Positions 8,822 to 16,092 of a stretch of DNA of 41,584 nucleotides are shown piece by piece (the stretch's first letter is position 1; each line of letters begins with the position of its first letter). A program made the position numbers and the translations under genes. This DNA comes from JAJTHB01 sp033763775. GTDB taxonomy: Bacteria; Pseudomonadota; Alphaproteobacteria; Rickettsiales; SXRF01. A model generated the notes under the pieces. The model did not search any database. It saw only the letters and a list, made by a program, of their open reading frames with translations, and had not been told where the DNA came from. Where the stretch lies: the NCBI GenBank assembly GCA_033763775.1, contig JANRJW010000001.1:1-41584 (forward strand), read 5' to 3'.

Positions 8822-9547
8822 TTAAATGGCAGCACCCGCGGCGATAGCGGATTCCTGATTGATCCGATCAGCGAAGCTGGCAGATTTATTTTTTGTCATC
8901 GCTGTTGCTACAATGACTGGCGCAAGAGAAGAACCGCAGGTCAGCAGATGTGGAAGTGCCAGCGCTGCCCCTGAGACACCGCTGATGGCCATGCTCGATG
9001 TGCCGGTTGAACCAAGCGTCTCCCCCATGAGCGCAATAGCACTGCTGGCCAACGCTGCGCCGGACAGCGCCGCACACAAAAAAACCACACCGGTGCTGAT
9101 GCCGGTAAGAATCGATGGCATAGCGATCAGGGTGCTGGTGATGAGCGCCGCTGTTTTGATTGCCCTGCCCCAGCGAAATCGCTGCCTTCCATCCTCGCGC
9201 TTCTCGATGTAGCGACCGAGTAATACGCCGCCAATGCCAATGAGACCGGTGGCAGCCATGGTTGCATAGCCGCCGCCTGACAATGCTGCGCCCACACCCG
9301 GTATCGCCGCCAGCACACCATTGATTGCACCAGCAAGACCACTACCCGTGCCGGTAGCATGCATGGCGAGTATGGATTCTTCCAGTAATTCAGACGAACC
9401 AACACCCACCACCGGTAAGATGTATGGCGCCAGGATGATAGCGCCGGCAGCCAGTGCCGTACCGATAGCCATACGTCTCAGCCATGTTCGGGTGTCAGAT
9501 TGATGTTCATCATGCGTATGTGCGGCGTGATGATGTGCATGTTCCAT
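8822..9547 (-). CDS. His-rich multi-pass membrane protein in SCO cassette
   Basis: I do not recognise a named family. The 241-aa protein opens with a histidine cluster (seven His in the first 15 residues), then has about five to six hydrophobic segments rich in Gly, Ala and Ser, for example MAIGTALAAGAIILAPYILP and AAATGLIGIGGVLLGRY-like helices. A basic loop (IEKREDGRQRFRWGRAIK) lies mid-protein and suggests a cytoplasmic loop. One Cys is in LLTCGSSLAPVIVATAM. The start codon overlaps the stop of the SCO-like gene (TGATG), so the two are translationally coupled. The His cluster and this coupling suggest metal (probably copper) handling; this is an inference. Confidence 0.7.
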   Translation of the reverse strand: MEHAHHHAAHTHDEHQSDTRTWLRRMAIGTALAAGAIILAPYILPVVGVGSSELLEESILAMHATGTGSGLAGAINGVLAAIPGVGAALSGGGYATMAATGLIGIGGVLLGRYIEKREDGRQRFRWGRAIKTAALITSTLIAMPSILTGISTGVVFLCAALSGAALASSAIALMGETLGSTGTSSMAISGVSGAALALPHLLTCGSSLAPVIVATAMTKNKSASFADRINQESAIAAGAAI

Positions 9548-10305
9548 CAGCGATCTTTTCCCTTCTTCGGCTCGGGCATTTGCTGCTGCCAGTCTTTCTG
9601 AAACTCCCCGACCGGCCTTGTACCCGGCTTCTGGCCGAGCAGCTCTCCGTTGTCACCAAACAAGTAGATATTAGGCGTATGAGCTTTTGGATTTTTGGCA
9701 TTAATCTGCGCACCTAGATTCCTGATCTGCACTTCGCTGGCCATTGTGGCATCAAACATCATACCACCATCTTTATTTCTGACCGCTTTACCTTCCGAAT
9801 CTTTTTTGATCGGAAAGAGAATGATAAGCCTGTCTTTGTCTTTTTCTTTCAGACCAATATTCCTCTGCAGCTCCTCCAGAAACTGCTTACGACCATTAGG
9901 CGTTGCATCAACATCCGGGTTCACGCTGACCACCACATGCACCATCTGCGGGTTCATCGCATCAATTGCTTTCAAACGGTCATTGATAGTTTTGCAGAAC
10001 ACCGGGCAGCCATTAAAACCAAAGGTAAGCGTTGCCTGTTTCCCTCGAATTTTGGCCGTTTCAAGCGCCTTCAGGTTGATTTCATTGCCATCCTGATCCA
10101 TCCAGAGATAGGGCTTGGCGTCCGGTGCATCAGTTCGCTTATATAATGTGCTGAAGAATTTCGATGCCGCGGCCGCTTCCGGTTGACGGCTGATCGGCGC
10201 TGCTGGAGCCTGCGGATCAGCTGAAGATGGTGCCGGTGCCGTCAACGCTGCAACAGCCAGCGCGCCGGTTGCTCCCGTGCGGGTGAGCCATGATCGTTTT
10301 GTCAT
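9547..10305 (-). CDS. SCO1/SenC-type thioredoxin-fold protein
   Basis: SCO proteins are exported, membrane-linked or periplasmic thioredoxin-like proteins that deliver copper to, or reduce, the CuA site of cytochrome oxidase. The 252-aa protein has an N-terminal export signal (TKRSWLTRTGATGALAV) resembling a Tat signal with KR in place of RR. It also has the CxxxC copper site in FGFNGCPVFCKTINDRL and the distal His in KAHTPNIYLFGDNGELL, the three ligands expected. An insertion around residues 160-200 (KKDSEGKAVRNKDGGMMFD) makes it longer than typical SCO proteins. No oxidase subunit gene is nearby. It lies between two small membrane proteins in one minus-strand cassette. Confidence 0.83.
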   Translation of the reverse strand: MTKRSWLTRTGATGALAVAALTAPAPSSADPQAPAAPISRQPEAAAASKFFSTLYKRTDAPDAKPYLWMDQDGNEINLKALETAKIRGKQATLTFGFNGCPVFCKTINDRLKAIDAMNPQMVHVVVSVNPDVDATPNGRKQFLEELQRNIGLKEKDKDRLIILFPIKKDSEGKAVRNKDGGMMFDATMASEVQIRNLGAQINAKNPKAHTPNIYLFGDNGELLGQKPGTRPVGEFQKDWQQQMPEPKKGKDR

Positions 10306-10368
10306 AGAGATTCCTTGTAAAAATAAACAATGAGATTGGATGAACGTTTCTAATCAGAACAATCAATC

Positions 10369-10785
10369 TCAGCGCGGCGGCGCATGCGCGATGATGGCCT
10401 GCCAGATAGCGAATCTGCTACAATGCACATGCTGGTGATCGCGCCTGAGAAACAAGTGATGCGGCCATCCGGCATGCCCTATCATCAGCCACACCAGCAG
10501 CGGCACAAGAACAGGCCAGCTCGCAGGGATGGTGAGATCTTCAAGCCATACCGATATTTTCGGCAAATGCTCAGGCGGCAGCTGCGACCACGCAGGATGC
10601 GCAACACCGCTACCTTTGCAGATAAGCACGTGCTCACCATAAATGGCAGATAGCGCATCAACCTGATGCTGCGTCGTCATCACGGAAGGCAACCACATGA
10701 CCGCAAGCAACCATGCGCCGGCAGCAGCCAAACAGAATATCTGTTTGAGCCTTGTGTATGAAACTGTGAATAAATTTGTTCTCAT
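10369..10785 (-). CDS. Small membrane protein with His/Cys-rich tail
   Basis: The 138-aa protein has two hydrophobic segments (IFCLAAAGAWLLAVMWL and WPVLVPLLVWLMIGHAG), a loop containing EHVLICKGSG, and a tail HHLFLRRDHQHVHCSRF with five His and one Cys. It loosely recalls DUF2946-type small membrane proteins found near metal genes, but I would not assign it. It is the first gene of the minus-strand cassette leading into the SCO-like gene (63-bp gap) and diverges from the flagellar operon. Metal binding by the tail is an inference. Confidence 0.55.
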   Translation of the reverse strand: MRTNLFTVSYTRLKQIFCLAAAGAWLLAVMWLPSVMTTQHQVDALSAIYGEHVLICKGSGVAHPAWSQLPPEHLPKISVWLEDLTIPASWPVLVPLLVWLMIGHAGWPHHLFLRRDHQHVHCSRFAIWQAIIAHAPPR

Positions 10786-10886
10786 CTGTGCATAGTTTCT
10801 ACAAGCATCGGAAGCGGCGAGGCAAGTGACAATTTTATGACAAAGCGATTGCGAGTGCCTGTTTTTTTTATAGAAAAATCACTTGC

Positions 10887-10914
10887 TTGAAAACGTCAAA
10901 ATCGTTTTTATAGC
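10887..10914 (+). promoter_or_regulatory. Candidate promoter of the flagellar operon
   Basis: TTGAAA at 10887-10892 and TATAGC at 10909-10914 are separated by 16 bp in the 208-bp divergent gap before fliF. The spacer holds AAAACG...CGTTTT, a short inverted repeat that could be an operator. The leader would be about 70 bases, ending in an AGGGGA ribosome site at 10981-10985. A sigma-54-like alternative closer to the gene is discussed under rejected items. Confidence 0.3.
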
Positions 10915-10993
10915 AATGTAGGAAAAAAATTCCTCCCATTAAGAAACTAGAAACTATTTGGCGCTAATCTGGCGCTATACAGGGGAAAATACT

Positions 10994-12658
10994 ATGGCCG
11001 TGGCAGATATTTTTGGCAATCTGGGCAAAGCAAAAATCGGCGCAATGGTAGCAGTTTCGACGCTTCTGCTGGCTTTTTTCCTATTTATCGCCTTCCGCAT
11101 GTCGTCGGCCAATATGGTGCCTCTTTACACCAGCATGTCGCTGGAAGATAGCGCAAAAATTGTTGCCGAGCTGGAACAAAGCGGCACTCCTTATGAGCTT
11201 ATCAGCAACGGCACCGGCATTTTAGTGCCATCAGACAGGGTGCTTCGCCTGAGAATGACCATGGCCGAGCAAGGCCTGCCTTCTGGCGCTTCGATTGTCG
11301 GCTATGAGATTTTCGACCGGCAGGAGAGCTTCGGCAGCTCCAACTATGTGATGAGCATTAATATCATGCGCGCATTGGAGGGCGAGTTGTCGCGCACCAT
11401 CGGTTCGCTGGCCGGCATTGAAACGGCGCGCGTGCATCTGGTGATGCCCAAACGCGAACTCTTCACGCGTGACAAAGAAAAACCCAGCGCGTCTGTCACG
11501 ATTAAAATGCGCGGCGGTCATTCGCTGGAAAAAAATGAAGTTACTGCCATTACCCACCTGATTGCCTCCGCTGTGCCGGGGCTTGAGCCATCACGCGTGA
11601 CGGTGGTGGACAGCCATGGCAAACTGCTGGCTCGCGGTAGCGGCGAGGATAGCCTCGATGCGGTCGCCTCGACAGCGATGGAGTATCGCACCGCCTACGA
11701 AAACCAGATGCGCGACCGACTCGAAGAGCTGCTTGAAAAAGTGGTGGGTGCGGGCAAGGTTCGCGTCAAAGTGGCGGCAGATATGAATTTTGATCGCGTG
11801 GTGACCAACTCGGAAAAATTTGATCCGGATGGTCAGGTGGCGCGCTCAGTACAATCGACCTCCGGCCGTGAAGATTCAAAAGATAAGACAGGACGTGAGA
11901 ATGTTACTGCGGCCAACAACCTACCACAAGCAGCCAGCGGCGGCGAAGGCGGCTCAACCAGTGACAAACTCTCAGAAAACAGCAGCGAAACCACCAATTT
12001 TGAAATCTCAAAAACCGTGCAGAACCACGTGAAGCAAGGTGGTACGGTGAATAAACTTTCGGTCGCCGTGCTGGTGGATGGTATTTACACCACTGATGCC
12101 GAAGGTAACCAGACCTACGCCCCGCGCAGCGAAGAAGAGCTGACAAAACTGAAATCGCTCATTAATTCAGCCATCGGGTTTGATGAAAAACGCGGCGACC
12201 GCGTTGAGGTGGTAAACATGCAGTTCAGCGATAAGCCAGAAGCACTGGAAGAAGAATCTTTCTTCGCGCGCTTCAAGCTGGAAATGCAATCCATTATTCA
12301 GACACTGATTATCGGCGTGGTGGCGATCCTTGCAATTCTGCTGGTGCTACGCCCAGCTGTCACACAGCTGGTGCGCGGCACACAAGCGCCAAGCGGCCGC
12401 GTGGCGGGCGAGCTCGCCGCGCTGGAATCGCCGGGCATGGGCGGTGGCATGGCGCCGGCGCGACTACCCGGTGGTGGTGGTGGTGGTGGCGCTACCTCGC
12501 TCGGTGGTGAACAGGGTGAAACCGAAATTCTGATCGATGTCGCCAACATCAAAGGCGGCATGAAATCCTCCTCGATGAATAAGATCAACGAAATCGTCGA
12601 TAAATATCCAGAAGAAACCATGGGCGTGCTGCGCCAGTGGATGCTGAAACAAGGATAG
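10994..12658 (+). CDS. fliF: Flagellar MS-ring protein FliF
   Basis: FliF forms the membrane MS ring, the base on which the flagellum and its export gate assemble. From ATG 10994 the protein has 554 residues: TM1 at about 16-36, the periplasmic ring-building region (YEIFDRQESFGSSNYV, RALEGELSRTI, ARVHLVMPKRELF), a Ser/Gly-rich stretch near 300-340, TM2 near 433-455, and a cytoplasmic tail whose last 35 residues (KINEIVDKYPEETMGVLRQW) bind FliG. A poly-Gly linker (residues 493-499) separates TM2 from the FliG-binding tail. The frame is open from a TTG at 10958, but ATG 10994 has a good ribosome site and begins the conserved N-terminus. It is the first gene of a run to 23.2 kb. Confidence 0.95.
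   Translation: MAVADIFGNLGKAKIGAMVAVSTLLLAFFLFIAFRMSSANMVPLYTSMSLEDSAKIVAELEQSGTPYELISNGTGILVPSDRVLRLRMTMAEQGLPSGASIVGYEIFDRQESFGSSNYVMSINIMRALEGELSRTIGSLAGIETARVHLVMPKRELFTRDKEKPSASVTIKMRGGHSLEKNEVTAITHLIASAVPGLEPSRVTVVDSHGKLLARGSGEDSLDAVASTAMEYRTAYENQMRDRLEELLEKVVGAGKVRVKVAADMNFDRVVTNSEKFDPDGQVARSVQSTSGREDSKDKTGRENVTAANNLPQAASGGEGGSTSDKLSENSSETTNFEISKTVQNHVKQGGTVNKLSVAVLVDGIYTTDAEGNQTYAPRSEEELTKLKSLINSAIGFDEKRGDRVEVVNMQFSDKPEALEEESFFARFKLEMQSIIQTLIIGVVAILAILLVLRPAVTQLVRGTQAPSGRVAGELAALESPGMGGGMAPARLPGGGGGGGATSLGGEQGETEILIDVANIKGGMKSSSMNKINEIVDKYPEETMGVLRQWMLKQG
12470..12490 (+). repeat. GGT trinucleotide tract in fliF
   Basis: Six GGT units followed by GGC encode seven glycines in the flexible linker before the FliG-binding tail of FliF. 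Unit gain or loss would change linker length without shifting the frame. Confidence 0.85.
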
Positions 12659-12662
12659 CGCT

Positions 12663-13694
12663 ATGCCTCCATCACCCAAGGAAAACAAAGACGACTACCG
12701 CAAAATGACCGGCGTGCAGAAAGCCGCGCTATTTCTCATGGGGATTGGCGAAACCAATGCCATCAAGCTTTTTGCCATGATGGAAGATGATGAAATACGC
12801 GAGCTATCCAACACCATGTCGAGCCTTGGTCAGGTGCCATCGGAAATGATTGAGCGGCTGTTTGTTGAATTTGCGGAGCAGGTTTCCGCGTCGGGCGCGG
12901 TGGTGGGCAACTATGATTCGACTGAGCGCCTGCTGGTGAAAGCACTGGGCAAAAATCGCGTGGAATCCATCATGGAGGAAATTCGTGGCCCTGCTGGCCG
13001 TACCACTTGGGATAAGCTGAATAATGTCAGCGAAGAAATCCTCGCGAATTTTCTTAAAAATGAATATCCGCAGACCATTGCCGTGGTGCTTTCCAAAATT
13101 AAATCTGACCATGCGGCGCGTGTGCTGATGAACCTGCCAGAGGATTTATCCATCGAGGTGATGATGCGCATGCTCTCCATGGAATCGGTGAAAAAAGAAG
13201 TGATGGAAGGCATTGAAAAAACCCTGCGCATGGAATTTATGAGCAGCCTTGCTAAGCGCCAGTCGCGTGATAGCCATGAACTCATTGCCGAAATTTTCAA
13301 TAATTTCGACCGCAGCGCCGAAAGCAAATTCATGACCAAGCTGGAAGAAAAAAATGCCGAAGCGGCCGAGCGCGTGCGCAAGCTGATGTTCACCTTTGAA
13401 GACCTCGCCAAAATCGATGGCCAAGGCATTCAGGCACTGCTGCGCACGGTAGATAAAGCCAAGCTACCCATCGCGCTGAAGGGCGCGTCGGATAAGATTA
13501 AGGATCTGTTCTTCTCCAACATGTCCGAGCGTGCCTCGAAGATTCTCAAAGAGGAGATGTCCTCGCTGGGGCCGGTGCGGATTAAGGATGTGGATGAAGC
13601 GCAGATGCATGTGGTCAGCGTTGCGAAAGATCTGCAGGCTAAAGGCGATATTGTCATTGCCAGCGACAACGCTGAAGAACAACTTATTTACTAA
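12663..13694 (+). CDS. fliG: Flagellar motor switch protein FliG
   Basis: FliG is the C-ring protein that binds FliF and receives torque from the stator. The 343-aa sequence has the normal length and plan: N-terminal FliF-binding domain (MTGVQKAALFLMGIGETNA), middle domain with the EYPQTIAVVLSKI motif and NLPED (contact with FliM), and a C-terminal torque domain including FTFEDLAKIDGQGIQALLR with the conserved charged residues, and ERASKILKEEM. It starts 4 bp after fliF, so the two are likely translated together; FliF and FliG are partners. Confidence 0.96.
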   Translation: MPPSPKENKDDYRKMTGVQKAALFLMGIGETNAIKLFAMMEDDEIRELSNTMSSLGQVPSEMIERLFVEFAEQVSASGAVVGNYDSTERLLVKALGKNRVESIMEEIRGPAGRTTWDKLNNVSEEILANFLKNEYPQTIAVVLSKIKSDHAARVLMNLPEDLSIEVMMRMLSMESVKKEVMEGIEKTLRMEFMSSLAKRQSRDSHELIAEIFNNFDRSAESKFMTKLEEKNAEAAERVRKLMFTFEDLAKIDGQGIQALLRTVDKAKLPIALKGASDKIKDLFFSNMSERASKILKEEMSSLGPVRIKDVDEAQMHVVSVAKDLQAKGDIVIASDNAEEQLIY

Positions 13695-13708
13695 TCAACA
13701 CGGAATGC

Positions 13709-14443
13709 ATGGTGCGTATCGAACCGCTTAATTTCAGAAGTTTTGATGGTGCTGCAGGCGGCAACGTGGTGGCGGCGCGCCGCCATAGCGCGTCCAGAAA
13801 AGAGGAAGCGCCGCCGGCACCTCCGCCGCCGCCCACTTTTTCCGAAGAAGAGCTGAAAGCCGCGGAAATGAAAGGCTACCAGCGCGGCTTTCTGGAAGGC
13901 TGCGATGATGGCAAACGGCAAGCCGAATCGGAGCAAGCCGAGATCAACCGTCAGCTGAGCGATACTACTCAGAAGCTGCTGACTACCCTTCGTCCGCTGA
14001 TTGATGACTACAAAGCCATGACCGTGCAGCTGCACAGCGATCTGCCAAAAGTCGCGCTGGCGATTGCGCGTAAGGTGGCGGGGCCAGCGCTGGAGCATGG
14101 CGCTGAAGCGATTGTCAGCCAGGTAGCGCTGGCTTGCGTAGAGACCATGATCGGCGAACCGCGCCTACATATCACCGTGCACCCGGCGCTCGCAGCAACG
14201 CTGGAAAGCCGCTTAAATACTTTGGTCGCACAGCAGCAGATGTCGGTGCAGATCAGTGTCAGCGGTGATGACGCCATGGCACACAGCGATTGCCGTATTG
14301 CATGGAAACACGGCGCCATGGAACGCCATAGCGGCCAGCTCTGGCAGGAGATTGAACGGGTGGTGGAAAACATGGTAGCATCCGCCCCACGCCACACCGA
14401 AAAGCAATTACAACAGCTCGAAGCACAGCTATCAAAGGAGTAA
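13709..14443 (+). CDS. fliH: Flagellar assembly protein FliH
   Basis: FliH dimers tether and regulate the export ATPase FliI at the C ring. The 244-aa protein has a proline-rich N-terminal stretch (EEAPPAPPPPPTFSEEEL), a Gly-spaced helix (MKGYQRGFLEGCDDGKRQAE) followed by a coiled-coil region, and the C-terminal globular domain (LALAIARKVAG-like segment, then DDAMAHSDCRIAWKHGAME), the usual FliH order. The gene sits between fliG and fliN with 14- and 3-bp gaps. fliI is not in the window, so the ATPase is encoded elsewhere. The start ATG is preceded by CGGAATGC without a strong ribosome site, consistent with coupling to fliG. Confidence 0.82.
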   Translation: MVRIEPLNFRSFDGAAGGNVVAARRHSASRKEEAPPAPPPPPTFSEEELKAAEMKGYQRGFLEGCDDGKRQAESEQAEINRQLSDTTQKLLTTLRPLIDDYKAMTVQLHSDLPKVALAIARKVAGPALEHGAEAIVSQVALACVETMIGEPRLHITVHPALAATLESRLNTLVAQQQMSVQISVSGDDAMAHSDCRIAWKHGAMERHSGQLWQEIERVVENMVASAPRHTEKQLQQLEAQLSKE

Positions 14444-14446
14444 GTT

Positions 14447-14746
14447 ATGGCAGAGAATACAGCCCCCACCGCGAGTTTCGCCGATGCTACCGCAGCGGAA
14501 AATCTCAGCCTTGAAACAGTCTATGACATTCCCGTGCAAATCACGGTGGTGCTCGGCCGCACCAACATGCAGGTCAACCAACTGCTCAAGCTGGGACGCG
14601 GCGCAGTGATTGAGCTGGATAAGAAAGTCGGCGAGCCGATTGATATTTTTGTCAATAACAGGCTGGTAGCGCGCGGTGAGGTGGTGGTGGTGGAAGAGCG
14701 CATCGGCATCACCATGACAGAAATCATCAAAGCGGAGAAATCATGA
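14447..14746 (+). CDS. fliN: Flagellar motor switch protein FliN
   Basis: FliN forms the lower part of the C ring and takes part in switching and docking of FliH-FliI. The 99-aa protein is the SpoA domain with a short N-terminus: VYDIPVQITVVLGRTNMQVN, LLKLGRGAVIELDKKVGEPI, DIFVNNRLVARGEVVVVEER and IGITMTEII are all recognisable FliN blocks. A good AGGAG ribosome site precedes the ATG. The stop overlaps the start of the FlbD-like gene by 4 bp (ATGA). fliM is not in the window. Confidence 0.95.
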   Translation: MAENTAPTASFADATAAENLSLETVYDIPVQITVVLGRTNMQVNQLLKLGRGAVIELDKKVGEPIDIFVNNRLVARGEVVVVEERIGITMTEIIKAEKS

Positions 14747-16089
14747 GACTGCTGATTATCGGAGAGCTTTACGGCCAGCTGGGAACCGCAAGCAGCATTG
14801 CCAAATCACGCGGCGCCCGTGTGGCGCATGTGATGGATATTGAAACCGCCATGACCACGCTGCGCGAGGGTGGCGGTGCGGATCTGGTGATGATCGAGGT
14901 GCGCGAGGACATTGAAAAACTCGTCTCGCTGCTGATGCGCGAGCGCTTCAATCTGCCGGTGGTTGCCTGCGGGCTGGATACGGATAAAGATGCGGCGGTG
15001 AAAGCCATTAAATCTGGCGCAAAAGAATATATCCCGCTGCCGCCGGATGAAGAGCTGATTGCCGCCGTACTGGAAGCAATTACCGAGGACTCACAGTCGG
15101 TGATTTTTGCCTCCGCCGCCATGGCAAAAGTCATCGCGCTCGCCGATCAGATTGCCCCCAGCGATGCCAGTGTGCTTATCACCGGTGAATCTGGCACAGG
15201 CAAAGAGGTCATCGCCCGCTACATCCACCGCAAGAGCAAACGCGCCAAACATAATCTGATTACGGTGAACTGCGCCGCCATTCCGGAAAATCTGCTGGAG
15301 TCGGAATTATTTGGTCATGAAAAAGGAGCTTTCACTGGCGCAGTGGCGCGCCGTATCGGCAAATTCGAAGAGGCCGATGGCGGCACCATCCTGCTCGATG
15401 AAATCAGCGAAATGGATTTGCGGCTTCAAGCCAAACTACTGCGCGTGTTGCAGGAGCGCGAGGTGGACCGCATTGGTGGTAACAAGCCGGTGAAGGTCAA
15501 TATCCGCGTGCTGGCCACCAGCAACCGCGACATGCAGGACACTGTTAAAAAAGGGCTGTTTCGCGAGGATCTTTATTTTCGCCTGAATGTGATTTCGCTC
15601 ACCATGCCGAGTTTGAGGGATCGCAAAGACGACATCAAAATTCTGGCCGCGCACTTCATTGAAAAATACTCGAAAGCCAACGGCATTTCAAAACGCAAAC
15701 TCTCTGATGCGGCGCTCGCCAAGCTCACTGGCTATCACTGGCCGGGCAATGTACGCGAGCTGGAAAACACCATGCATCGCACGGTGCTGCTGGCAACCGG
15801 CGCGACCATTGAACCAGATGCCATCTACCTTCAGGGCGCGCCGGAACCCCTGCCAGCCAGCCTCGCTACCAATACTGGCAGCAGCAAAGCTGGTGCACCA
15901 GCGCTGGTGGGGCGCACGCTCGATAGCGTTGAGCAGGAGCTGATTCTCGATACGCTGAATCATTGCCTCGGCAACCGTACCCATGCCGCCAATATTCTCG
16001 GTATTTCCATTCGCACGCTGCGCAACAAGCTGAAGCAATATAGCGAGCAAGGCGCAGCAGTGCCGCCACCACCCACCGGCACGGAATAA
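14743..16089 (+). CDS. flbD: Sigma-54-dependent flagellar regulator, FlbD-like
   Basis: This is a bacterial enhancer-binding protein that should activate sigma-54 promoters of middle and late flagellar genes. The 448-aa protein has a receiver-like N-terminal domain (1-115), an AAA+ domain (Walker A GESGTGKE near 148, GAFTGA sigma-54 contact loop near 195, GGTILLDEISEM Walker B) and a Fis-type helix-turn-helix (THAANILGISIRTLRNKLK) near the C-terminus. The phosphoacceptor Asp is replaced by Glu52 (DLVMIEV), and the N-terminal acidic pair is GE rather than DD, so normal phosphorylation is unlikely. Its place between fliN and flhA matches alphaproteobacterial FlbD. It overlaps fliN by 4 bp. Confidence 0.9.
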   Translation: MRLLIIGELYGQLGTASSIAKSRGARVAHVMDIETAMTTLREGGGADLVMIEVREDIEKLVSLLMRERFNLPVVACGLDTDKDAAVKAIKSGAKEYIPLPPDEELIAAVLEAITEDSQSVIFASAAMAKVIALADQIAPSDASVLITGESGTGKEVIARYIHRKSKRAKHNLITVNCAAIPENLLESELFGHEKGAFTGAVARRIGKFEEADGGTILLDEISEMDLRLQAKLLRVLQEREVDRIGGNKPVKVNIRVLATSNRDMQDTVKKGLFREDLYFRLNVISLTMPSLRDRKDDIKILAAHFIEKYSKANGISKRKLSDAALAKLTGYHWPGNVRELENTMHRTVLLATGATIEPDAIYLQGAPEPLPASLATNTGSSKAGAPALVGRTLDSVEQELILDTLNHCLGNRTHAANILGISIRTLRNKLKQYSEQGAAVPPPPTGTE

Positions 16090-16092
16090 ACC

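Noticed and set aside
10959..10976. GG-N10-GC pattern (TTGGCGCT...TGGCGC) resembling a sigma-54 promoter before fliF
   Set aside because: Both elements have mismatches, and transcription would begin at or after the AGGGGA ribosome site of fliF, leaving almost no leader. The pattern also arises from a simple TGGCGCTA direct repeat.
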